This document shows, piece by piece, positions 41,291-48,903 of a stretch of 64,000 bases of DNA. The notes beneath the pieces are model-generated. The model saw nothing but the letters and a program-made list of their open reading frames with translations. It made no database searches and had not been told where the DNA came from. Origin of the DNA: an uncultured Erysipelotrichaceae bacterium. GTDB taxonomy: Bacteria; Bacillota_I; Bacilli_A; Erysipelotrichales; Erysipelotrichaceae. The stretch covers positions 1-64,000 of the forward strand of contig CACYNH010000004.1 of the NCBI GenBank assembly GCA_902775735.1, given 5' to 3'. A program made the position numbers and the translations under genes. Every line of letters begins with the position of its first letter. Within the stretch, counting starts at the first letter, position 1.

Positions 41291-41812
41291 ATGCATTACG
41301 GAAATATCAAACAGTACGACATCGCCGACGGCCCGGGCTGCCGGACGACCCTGTTCGTCTCGGGCTGCACAAACCATTGCAAAAACTGCTTCCAGCCGGA
41401 AACATGGGATTTTAACTTCGGTGAACCTTATACGGAAGAAACCGAAAACAGGATCATGGAACTGCTGGCGGATGAAAACATCCAGGGACTCACGCTTCTT
41501 GGCGGCGAGCCGTTTGAGCCGGAAAATCAGCGGGTACTGGTTACACTGCTGAGGCGTGTGAGCAAAGAACTGCCGGAAAAGGACATCTGGAGCTATACTG
41601 GTTTCATCTATGACAGGGACCTTCTCAAAGGGCAGAGAAAGCATTGCGAAGTGACGGATGAAATGCTGTCGCTGATTGATGTGCTGGTCGACGGTCCGTT
41701 TATCGAGGAACTGAAAAAAATCACCCTGAAGTTCAGGGGTTCCGAAAACCAGCGCCTGATTGATATGAAGAAGACACTCGCCTCAAAAGAGGTCGTCCTG
41801 TACGCCGATTAG
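41291..41812 (+). CDS. nrdG: Anaerobic ribonucleotide reductase activating protein
   Basis: A 173-residue radical-SAM activase that installs the glycyl radical on NrdD. The radical-SAM cluster CTNHCKNCFQ (C-x3-C-x2-C) near residue 26 and the S-adenosylmethionine motif TLLGGEPFEPEN near residue 70 are intact; length is normal. The ATG follows the PfkB stop by four bases. Its partner nrdD lies at 27760, 11 kb away on the same strand and separately transcribed, which is unusual since nrdDG are normally adjacent. Confidence 0.95.
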   Translation: MHYGNIKQYDIADGPGCRTTLFVSGCTNHCKNCFQPETWDFNFGEPYTEETENRIMELLADENIQGLTLLGGEPFEPENQRVLVTLLRRVSKELPEKDIWSYTGFIYDRDLLKGQRKHCEVTDEMLSLIDVLVDGPFIEELKKITLKFRGSENQRLIDMKKTLASKEVVLYAD

Positions 41813-41825
41813 AAAAGAGGAGAAT

Positions 41826-42344
41826 ATGGCAGAACTGAACACAGTCATCAGAAACAGAAGAAGCGTCCGTAAGTATACAGAAGAAAAAGTCAGTCAGGAC
41901 AAGGTTGATGAAATTATCGAAGCGGGTTTGTGGGCCGCCTCCGGCATGGGCAAGCAGGCACCGGTCATTCTGCAGGTCGATGACAGAGAGACAAGAGATC
42001 AGATCGCCAAGCTCAACGCGGCAGTCATGGGCCGTGACATGGATCCGTTTTACGGCGCCCCGCAGGTGCTGATTGTCTTAGCCGACCGCAGTGTTCCGAC
42101 ATATCTTTATGACGGCGCCCTGACAATGGGCAACATGATGCTGAAGGCGTATGATCTCGGCGTTTCCTCCTGCTGGATTCACCGGGCAAAGGAAGTCTTC
42201 AATACCGAAGAGGGAAAGGCCATTCTTGCCAGGGCCGGCATTGAAGGCGATTATGAAGGCATCGGCAATCTGATCATCGGGTATTGCGATGGCGAACTGC
42301 CGCCTGCGCGTGAGCGGAATCAGGGCAGAGTCTACAAAATCTGA
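41826..42344 (+). CDS. Nitroreductase-family FMN protein
   Basis: A compact 172-residue flavin oxidoreductase. The N-terminus TVIRNRRSVRKYTEEKVSQD has the RxSxRxY/F FMN-phosphate loop, AASGMGKQAPVILQV is the second FMN region, and DLGVSSCWIHRAKEVF is the core helix. It is 14 bases after nrdG with AAAGAGGAG and shares that operon. Substrate unknown. Confidence 0.92.
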   Translation: MAELNTVIRNRRSVRKYTEEKVSQDKVDEIIEAGLWAASGMGKQAPVILQVDDRETRDQIAKLNAAVMGRDMDPFYGAPQVLIVLADRSVPTYLYDGALTMGNMMLKAYDLGVSSCWIHRAKEVFNTEEGKAILARAGIEGDYEGIGNLIIGYCDGELPPARERNQGRVYKI

Positions 42345-42358
42345 GTTAAGAATGAACT

Positions 42359-42380
42359 GAGGCGGAAACGCCTCTTTTTT
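42359..42380 (+). terminator. Intrinsic terminator of the PfkB-nrdG-nitroreductase operon
   Basis: GAGGCG, GAAA tetraloop, CGCCTC followed by TTTTTT. Confidence 0.92.
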
Positions 42381-42392
42381 GTGTCCGGAAAT

Positions 42393-42420
42393 AAAAAAAG
42401 ACCAGGCGGTTAAGCCTGAT
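42393..42420 (-). terminator. Intrinsic terminator of the polysaccharide deacetylase gene
   Basis: On the minus strand CAGGC, six-base loop, GCCTG then GTCTTTTTTT, overlapping the stop. Confidence 0.75.
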
Positions 42421-43901
42421 CAGTTGTTGACGCCATGGTGCGGCGCGTAGGAGCCGGGGGTGAGGGCGGCGAATGTATAGCCGTTTTCAAGACCCCATTC
42501 AATGATGCTCGCGACTGCCGCGACGGAATATCCTTTCGTGTCGTGCTGCAGAACAACAGCCGGGACGCCCGCTCTTGCGCAGGCGGCGATGCCGTTGACC
42601 ACATTGGAGTAGACAACCGATGTGTCGGTGGTTTCACCGGCGTCACCGGAGGAAACGTTCCAGTCGAAGTACTGGTAGCCGTAATTTGCGGCCTGCTGGG
42701 TCAGTCTGGACATGATGCCGGAGTTGTAGCTGCGGCTGACGGTATTGGAGCTGCCGCCCGGGAAGCGGAACATGGTGGAATAGATGCCGGTCTGTTCGGC
42801 GATGACGGCGTTCTGTCTGTTGAAGTCCGCCCAGTAGGCGTCTTCACTTGAATAGACATAGGCGTAATCATGTGTGGCTGTATGGACAGCGACGGTATGG
42901 CCGGCTGCCGCTTCCTTGGCCATGCAGTAGGCATAGCCCGGATATGCCGAGGTGGTGAAGAATGTCGCCTTGACATTGTACTGGTCGAGAATTCCGAGCA
43001 GCTGTTCGGTATACTGGCTGGGACCGTCGTCGAATGTCAGATAGACGGTTGTGGCGCCTTCGCCTGCGGGCGGGTCGCTGTTTTTCGGCTTTTCCTTGAC
43101 GGTGACGGTTTTGGTCGCGACGGACTCGTTGCCGTGGCTGTCGCTGATTGTGTAGGTGACGGTGTATTCACCGGGTTTGGATGTGTCGACATCGGAAGTG
43201 ATTTTGACGTCTTCGGAAAGATCGCCGTCAACGTCGTCTTCAGCGAACCATTCATGGGAGAATTTGTCGCCGACATAGACTGTGACCGAGTCGCCGCCGC
43301 TCAGGGTGATGACGGGTCCCTTGCGGTCATCGTAATTGATGGTTCTGACAACGCTGGCTGTATTGCCGGAGGAGTCGGAAACGGTGTAATAGACCTTGCC
43401 GTCTTTTTCTTCCGCTTTGACTTTCTCACTCAGATCCCCGTCGTAATTGTCCTCGGCTTTGAAGCCTTCCTCCTCATACTCATGGTTGTAGGGAGTATAG
43501 GAATCAGGATCGCTTTCCAGAACAATGCGGGGAGGCTGTGTGTCCTCGATGATGACGGTTCTTATCATTTCAGCGTGCTCGTTTTTATAATCCGCTGTAT
43601 AAGTCAGTGTGTAGGTTCCGGTCTTTGTGTCATCGACAGATCCGGTTTCAGTGACCTCCACTTCATCCCTGATGAACGGCAGCCATGTGCCGGTATAGAC
43701 GCAGGTCGCGCCTTCCTCTTTATAGGAAGTGCCGTATTCCAGATGCATGATGTCAGCGCCGTTGAGCTTCATCGCCAGTTCCCATTTATTCATTAACAGG
43801 ATGACCGTCGCGCTGAGCGCCAGGACGGCGAAGACGATGGCCGCGATGGCCAGGCCCGAGACTTTGGGCAGTTTCTTCTTCTTTATATCCTTGTTTGTCA
43901 T
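42420..43901 (-). CDS. Membrane-anchored polysaccharide deacetylase with Ig-like repeats
   Basis: A 493-residue surface enzyme. One membrane helix lies near residues 14-36 (LAIAAIVFAVLALSATVILL), followed by three Ig-like/DUF5011-type beta domains (about residues 45-270; each has GxYTVTYT or VxYTVSDSxGN strands). The C-terminal NodB deacetylase domain shows YLTFDDGPSQYTE (metal Asp pair), HTATHDYAY (H-x3-H) and FRFPGGSSN (R-F-P-G). NodB enzymes remove acetyl groups from peptidoglycan or other cell-wall polymers. GGGGGA is 12 bases before the ATG at 43901. Confidence 0.9.
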   Translation of the reverse strand: MTNKDIKKKKLPKVSGLAIAAIVFAVLALSATVILLMNKWELAMKLNGADIMHLEYGTSYKEEGATCVYTGTWLPFIRDEVEVTETGSVDDTKTGTYTLTYTADYKNEHAEMIRTVIIEDTQPPRIVLESDPDSYTPYNHEYEEEGFKAEDNYDGDLSEKVKAEEKDGKVYYTVSDSSGNTASVVRTINYDDRKGPVITLSGGDSVTVYVGDKFSHEWFAEDDVDGDLSEDVKITSDVDTSKPGEYTVTYTISDSHGNESVATKTVTVKEKPKNSDPPAGEGATTVYLTFDDGPSQYTEQLLGILDQYNVKATFFTTSAYPGYAYCMAKEAAAGHTVAVHTATHDYAYVYSSEDAYWADFNRQNAVIAEQTGIYSTMFRFPGGSSNTVSRSYNSGIMSRLTQQAANYGYQYFDWNVSSGDAGETTDTSVVYSNVVNGIAACARAGVPAVVLQHDTKGYSVAAVASIIEWGLENGYTFAALTPGSYAPHHGVNN

Positions 43902-44106
43902 AGATGTAGTAATCCCCCACAAAATTATAGTGAATTTTTTATGAATGGTTATACTTAACGAACAGGATTTTGCAAAAAATTAAAGATTCACACATTCACG
44001 CATGTTTTGCACCCCTGCAGGTGAGGTACAAACAGCTTTTTCAGAGTAATATCCTTTACTTTTCCATGATTCATTCCATACAATCGACAGTGGAGAAGAA
44101 AACAAT

Positions 44107-45873
44107 ATGCATATCATCGGATGGATATTCACAGGGCTGATCAGCCTTCTTGGCGCGGCGGTCCTTGAACTTAACAGAAACACATTAACCGGATGGCTGC
44201 TGCTCATCATTGCGGCCTGCGGCATGATTTACGCCGGCGTCAGACCGCTCAGACCGGTTCCCTGGTGGGGAAGGGGACTGAGCGTGCTGGGATATCTTGC
44301 CCTTTGCGTCTGCATTGTCATGATCACCTGGCCGCCGATAAAACAAGTGCCCGCTTCAAAAGAAAAGAATCCGGAAAAAACAGAAACAGTCGCGACGCAG
44401 TATGGCGATGTGCGCGGCGTTGTGCTGAATGACAGCGCTGAACTGTTTGCCGGCATTCCTTACGAGGCACCGCCTGTGGATGAACTCAGATGGAAGGAAC
44501 CGCAGGACGCACAGCCATGGTCAGGAATCAGGGAATGCGATACCTTCGCCCCGATGTCGATGCAGGTTCAGAACCTGCCCATCTACAGTTCGCTCGCGCA
44601 GATCATCGGCTATCATGACTACTCTGTTTCACTGGATGACAATTATGTGGAAGCCGCTTCCGAAGACAGCCTGTATCTCAATATCTGGAGACCCCGGGAA
44701 AGAACGGAGAAAGCTCCTGTCATCGTCTACATCCATGGCGGCTCGCTGCAGACCGGACAGCCCTGGTATGCCGATTACAGCGGCGAAGGGTTTGCGAAGG
44801 ACGGGGTGATCTGCGTCAATATGGGCTACCGGCTGGGCGTGTTCGGTTTCCTGGCTTCACAGGAACTTGCACAGGAATCCCCAAACGGCACAGCGGGAAA
44901 CTATGGTCTGCTGGATCAGATCAAAGCGCTTGAATGGGTGCAGAACAACATTGAACAGTTCGGAGGCGATCCGGACAATGTGACGCTCATCGGCGAATCG
45001 GCCGGGGCGGTCTGCGTTGACGCGCTCTGTGTTTCGCCGCTGGCAAAAGGATTGTTCAAAAGAGCGGTTCTTGAAAGCTCCACAGTCTCTTCAAAAGAAC
45101 CTCCGCATTCTTACCGGCTTTTTGATGAGGCGATTGAATCGGGAAAAGAACTGATGAAGAAATACGGCTGTTCTTCCGTTAATGAACTCAGAAACCTTCC
45201 TGCCGAAAAAATCGTGGGCGAGCAGGAAACCCAGCATCACATCACCATCGACGGCTATGTGCTTCCCGATACGCCTTATAACCTCAGAAAGCAGGGCTTC
45301 CACAATGAAGAAGCTCTCCTTCATGGATACAACAGTGAGGAAAGCGGTCCCTTCATCATCTTCTCCCACGCGAAATTAAAGGATTACGAAAGCCGGATCA
45401 GAAGATGGTTCAATGAATACGCGGATGAGGTGCTTGCGTTATACAATCCTTCAACCGATGAAGAGGCGGATGAATACTGGGCGAAGATCTACGGGGCCAT
45501 CTTCTTCAATTATTCCCATTACTGTCTGAACCGCATGGAAACAGAAAACAATGTGCCTGCCTGGGAATATCTTTTCACCAAAACAAACGGGAGGCTTGGC
45601 TGCTGGCACAGCGGCGAACTTGTCTATGCCTTCGGCGTCATTCCCAAAAACTCAAAGCTTTATACAGAAGAGGACAGAGAACTTTCAAAGACCATGCACG
45701 GGTACTGGGTGAACTTCGCGGAAACCGGCAATCCCAACGGAAACGGCCTGAACGGGTTTGAGCAGTCAGGGGATTCTTCAAAGGTGATGGAACTGGGAGA
45801 ACATACAGGCATGATTGATGAGCCTCTTTTAAAGCTGTATGACATCCTTGACAGGATGTATGGCTGGCAGTGA
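44107..45873 (+). CDS. Type-B carboxylesterase with N-terminal membrane segments
   Basis: A 588-residue protein. Three hydrophobic segments fill residues 3-85, then the type-B carboxylesterase domain follows: VIVYIHGGSLQTGQ (oxyanion HGG), LIGESAGAVCVDAL (nucleophile Ser in GESAG), an acid in the 310-360 region, and a His in LGCWHSGELVYAF. The family hydrolyses carboxylic esters; here the domain would be held outside the membrane. The start follows TGGAG by ten bases. Divergent from the deacetylase across 205 bases. Confidence 0.9.
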   Translation: MHIIGWIFTGLISLLGAAVLELNRNTLTGWLLLIIAACGMIYAGVRPLRPVPWWGRGLSVLGYLALCVCIVMITWPPIKQVPASKEKNPEKTETVATQYGDVRGVVLNDSAELFAGIPYEAPPVDELRWKEPQDAQPWSGIRECDTFAPMSMQVQNLPIYSSLAQIIGYHDYSVSLDDNYVEAASEDSLYLNIWRPRERTEKAPVIVYIHGGSLQTGQPWYADYSGEGFAKDGVICVNMGYRLGVFGFLASQELAQESPNGTAGNYGLLDQIKALEWVQNNIEQFGGDPDNVTLIGESAGAVCVDALCVSPLAKGLFKRAVLESSTVSSKEPPHSYRLFDEAIESGKELMKKYGCSSVNELRNLPAEKIVGEQETQHHITIDGYVLPDTPYNLRKQGFHNEEALLHGYNSEESGPFIIFSHAKLKDYESRIRRWFNEYADEVLALYNPSTDEEADEYWAKIYGAIFFNYSHYCLNRMETENNVPAWEYLFTKTNGRLGCWHSGELVYAFGVIPKNSKLYTEEDRELSKTMHGYWVNFAETGNPNGNGLNGFEQSGDSSKVMELGEHTGMIDEPLLKLYDILDRMYGWQ

Positions 45874-45897
45874 ATCCTCATTTCAGATGACCATATT

Positions 45898-45922
45898 AAA
45901 AGCCATCGGGTGATGGCTTTTT
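45898..45922. terminator. Bidirectional intrinsic terminator
   Basis: AAAAGCCATC, GGGT loop, GATGGCTTTTT between convergent genes. Confidence 0.88.
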
Positions 45923-45928
45923 GAATGC

Positions 45929-47374
45929 TTATTCCGGACTTCCGCCGAGGATGAATGTGCGGATATCCTGACTTAATTCTTTTGTGTTTTCTTCACCGAT
46001 ATAGATCATGTGGCCTGACTTGTAGCCTTTGACAAAGACCCTGTCTTTGGGCAGACCGGCATGGTCAAGGGTGTAATACACATGGCCGAACTCGGTGCAC
46101 AGGTCATACCAGCCGTTGGCGAAGAAGGTTCGCATGCCCGGTCTTCTGGTCATCGCGTTTCTGAGATGTTCCCCGGTGGTGCCGAACTGGACGTCCTTGT
46201 TCCAGTCTTTGTAATACATGGTCATGTTCACATAGGTGCGCTCCAGTGAAACGTTGAGGTAAGGAAGAATGTCGCCGGTCAGTGCCGCGTAGAAGTAGGT
46301 GTCATAGCGGTCGGCGGTGGCGTCATCCCATAAAGCCTTTTTCTCTTCATCCTTCCAGGGACTTAAGAGAGGTCTTGTGATTCTGCCGTCATAGCGGGAA
46401 ACCGCCTTGCCGTCTTTCTTCAGGACTTCCTGTCTGTAGTCATTGTCGTCAATCTTCAGGCCATGGGCGATGAGATATTCTTTGGAAACGCCTGTATAGT
46501 AAGAAACCTTTTTCATGATTTCTTCTCTCTTTTCTTCCGACAGTGCTTCGCCTTTATATAAGGCAAGCAGATAATCCTCATCCGCGAACGCCTTGGCTTC
46601 CTTCACAAACTCTTCAACGCTCTGATCTGAAGGATGATTGTGATACCAGTTGACACCAGCGTAGGTGGGGAAGCCGATGACGCTTTCTTCGACCGGAACA
46701 TTCCTGCCGAAATATTCACCGACAGTGACGGTGTTGCCGATCATGACGATGCCGTCGAAAGCCACGCCATAGGCTCTGTCCTTTCCGTTGACCGCGGCGA
46801 TGCCGGCGGCGGTGGCACTTCTTGTGCAGCCATAGCTTTCGCCGATCAGGTATTTGGGGGAAAGGCCTCTTTTGTATCGTAAGCACCAGGCTTCGATAAA
46901 GTTGAGCAGTGCTTCGGCGTCGGCTTCAATGCCGAGGAAATTGTCCTTTTCCTCTTCATCCAGCAATAAGCCATATCCGGTTCCGACCGGGTCGATCAGA
47001 ACCAGATCAGCGATGTCCAGAAGGCAGTCGGGATTGTCGATGACTTCATAGGGACCAAAGGCGCTTGGTCTGTCCGGTTCGCCGTAGGAGACTCTTCTTG
47101 TGCCGAAGAAGCCGGCGTGGACATAGATGGAGGAGGATCCCGGACCGCCGTTATAGGCAAAGATCACAGGTCTTGAGGAGACGTCCTTCACATCGGTTCT
47201 GAAATAGGAATAGGAGAAGATGGAAGCGACCGGCTTGCCGTCTTTGTTATAGAAGACATTGTCTTCACTGACGGTTTTATAGGGGATGGTTTCCCCTCTC
47301 AGTTCAAAGGTATGTTCGCTTTCAAATCTTGCCGGTGTGAATTCATCCGGCTTTATGCGTTCTGTTCTGTACAT
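45929..47374 (-). CDS. Serine carboxypeptidase-like peptidase (S10 family)
   Basis: A 481-residue alpha/beta hydrolase resembling S10 serine carboxypeptidases. The S10 signature FAYNGGPGSSSIYVHAGFFG is near residue 75, the nucleophile is GESYGCTRSA near residue 165, and the distal acid and His lie in FANGWYDLCTEFGHVYY and KGYKSGHMIYIG. No signal peptide is seen, so it may be cytoplasmic, which is common for bacterial S10-like proteins. The ATG at 47374 is used since AGAGGTG lies seven bases before it; GTG at 47383 is the alternative. Confidence 0.88.
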   Translation of the reverse strand: MYRTERIKPDEFTPARFESEHTFELRGETIPYKTVSEDNVFYNKDGKPVASIFSYSYFRTDVKDVSSRPVIFAYNGGPGSSSIYVHAGFFGTRRVSYGEPDRPSAFGPYEVIDNPDCLLDIADLVLIDPVGTGYGLLLDEEEKDNFLGIEADAEALLNFIEAWCLRYKRGLSPKYLIGESYGCTRSATAAGIAAVNGKDRAYGVAFDGIVMIGNTVTVGEYFGRNVPVEESVIGFPTYAGVNWYHNHPSDQSVEEFVKEAKAFADEDYLLALYKGEALSEEKREEIMKKVSYYTGVSKEYLIAHGLKIDDNDYRQEVLKKDGKAVSRYDGRITRPLLSPWKDEEKKALWDDATADRYDTYFYAALTGDILPYLNVSLERTYVNMTMYYKDWNKDVQFGTTGEHLRNAMTRRPGMRTFFANGWYDLCTEFGHVYYTLDHAGLPKDRVFVKGYKSGHMIYIGEENTKELSQDIRTFILGGSPE

Positions 47375-47469
47375 GTGTTTCACCTCTGACTGTAATCATA
47401 CCAATCCTTTGAGAAAAAGAAACTGACATTGCCCGTACATGGAAATCATTTCAATTGAAAAAATCCCGC

Positions 47470-47874
47470 ATGGAAACTACCATACAGGATATGAGTACAC
47501 AGGGACACTTTCACGCATTGCTCGGACTGGCCGGGCTTGCCTTGTTCATTTATGCCATCCTGACGGCTGCCGGGAAGATTCCGGTGCCGTATCTGATCCC
47601 GCCGAAGACCGAAAAGGACAGGCAGAAGCAGATGCGTTTCTACGCCATCAGCTATGGCGGCATGGGGATGATGGCCATGATGGAGATGCTGGACTTCTAT
47701 ACCGACTGGCAGTGGGTGATTACACTCAACGCCTGCGTCAGGATTGTCGTGGTTCTCTATATTATGAGGCATCTGATCTTCAAGCCTTACATCCCGGGCT
47801 ATGTGCCCGGCGATACAGCCGACAGGGCTGAGAAAATGGCGGAACTCGAGAGTAAAATGCGGACTGACGGCTGA
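47470..47874 (+). CDS. Hypothetical membrane protein
   Basis: A protein of about 134 residues with two or three helices (ALLGLAGLALFIYAILTAAG; YAISYGGMGMMAMMEMLDFY; WVITLNACVRIVVVLYIM). No family is recognised. The start is uncertain: TTG at 47455, ATG at 47470 and ATG at 47491 are all in frame and none has a good RBS. Its last codons form the terminator shared with the BrkB-like gene. Confidence 0.6.
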   Translation: METTIQDMSTQGHFHALLGLAGLALFIYAILTAAGKIPVPYLIPPKTEKDRQKQMRFYAISYGGMGMMAMMEMLDFYTDWQWVITLNACVRIVVVLYIMRHLIFKPYIPGYVPGDTADRAEKMAELESKMRTDG

Positions 47875-47891
47875 AGAGACCGTCAGTTTTT
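47863..47891. terminator. Bidirectional intrinsic terminator inside the gene end
   Basis: ACTGACGG, nine-base loop, CCGTCAGT followed by TTTT; it contains the stop codon of the plus-strand gene and lies at the end of the minus-strand gene. Confidence 0.82.
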
Positions 47892-48725
47892 ATTATTCTC
47901 AAGCGCCTTGTTCAGCGAAGCGCCGTAGAAAAGAATCGTAATGACAAATTTGAGCCACATGGCGACCAGGAAGATCGCCGCCAGGGAACCGTAGATGGAG
48001 GAAGCCTTCCAGAAGTTGCCCATGAAGAAGCCAAATGCCAGGGTAAAGACAGCAGTGGCGATGGAAGTGAACAGGGCGCCGGGAAGCTGCGCTTTGAAAT
48101 CCGGTTTTTTACCTGCCGGCAGCCATGCGTAGCAAAGCACAAACAAGGCGATCATCGCGGCTAAAGCAACCGGGCCGGAACTCTCCAGGATCTTCTTCAG
48201 TAATGCCGGCAATGTTTCAAGGGGAAGGGCGGCCATTAATGAATCAATCAGGTCAATAAGCGGCTGCTTCAATAACTGCGAAACAAGCAGTGCCGGCACC
48301 AGCAGGATGAACAGAATCGTGAACAGCAGCGCTTTCGGCTTTCCTTTCAGGCCTGATTTGGGCTGACCGGAAATCTGTTCAAGACCTGTCTGGATCGCGG
48401 AGACGCCGTTGGAGGCTGACCACAGTGTGGTAATTGCAGATACGGAAGCGATCAGACCTCCCGACTGGGCGTTGAGATTGTGGATCACCCCGTCCAGCAT
48501 GGCCTGCACGGAAGGCAGATCTTTGAGGAACTGACTCAGCCAGGCACTGAAGTCAGCGGCGCTGAAGCCGGGCATGACATTGATGATGGCAATCACCAGC
48601 ATCAATAACGGGATCATTGCCATCAGGATGTACAGGGTAGCGTAGCCGGAATAGACGGACATCTCATTTTCGGAAAAGATACGAAGGGTATCTTTGATGA
48701 TCCGTACAAATCTATTATTTTTCAT
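47883..48725 (-). CDS. YihY/BrkB-family inner membrane protein
   Basis: A 280-residue protein with about six helices. It opens KDTLRIFSENEMSVYSGYAT followed by YILMAMIPLLMLVIAI, and carries ASNGVSAIQTGLEQI, the layout of the YihY/BrkB family once linked (wrongly, for RNase BN) to tRNA processing; these proteins are of uncertain function in envelope or serum resistance. Length is typical (270-320). GGAG is ten bases upstream of the ATG. Confidence 0.9.
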   Translation of the reverse strand: MKNNRFVRIIKDTLRIFSENEMSVYSGYATLYILMAMIPLLMLVIAIINVMPGFSAADFSAWLSQFLKDLPSVQAMLDGVIHNLNAQSGGLIASVSAITTLWSASNGVSAIQTGLEQISGQPKSGLKGKPKALLFTILFILLVPALLVSQLLKQPLIDLIDSLMAALPLETLPALLKKILESSGPVALAAMIALFVLCYAWLPAGKKPDFKAQLPGALFTSIATAVFTLAFGFFMGNFWKASSIYGSLAAIFLVAMWLKFVITILFYGASLNKALENNKN

Positions 48726-48903
48726 GTTGGATTGTCTCCGTTCTGTGATTCAATCATACTATTTTTCACCGCGATTGACACCGCAATCCGTCAGGTCAGG
48801 CGCTGAAAAGTTCAGATCGCATCAGAGAAAATGATGTTTCACTCCCTTTGAGCATGCAATAATGGAAACAGAAAATTGTATGAATCATTACATGGAGGCG
48901 ATT

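Noticed and set aside
47439-47831. Alternative gene overlapping the hypothetical membrane protein in another frame
   Set aside because: Its translation is hydrophilic low-complexity after the first residues and lacks an RBS, whereas the chosen frame encodes clean helices.
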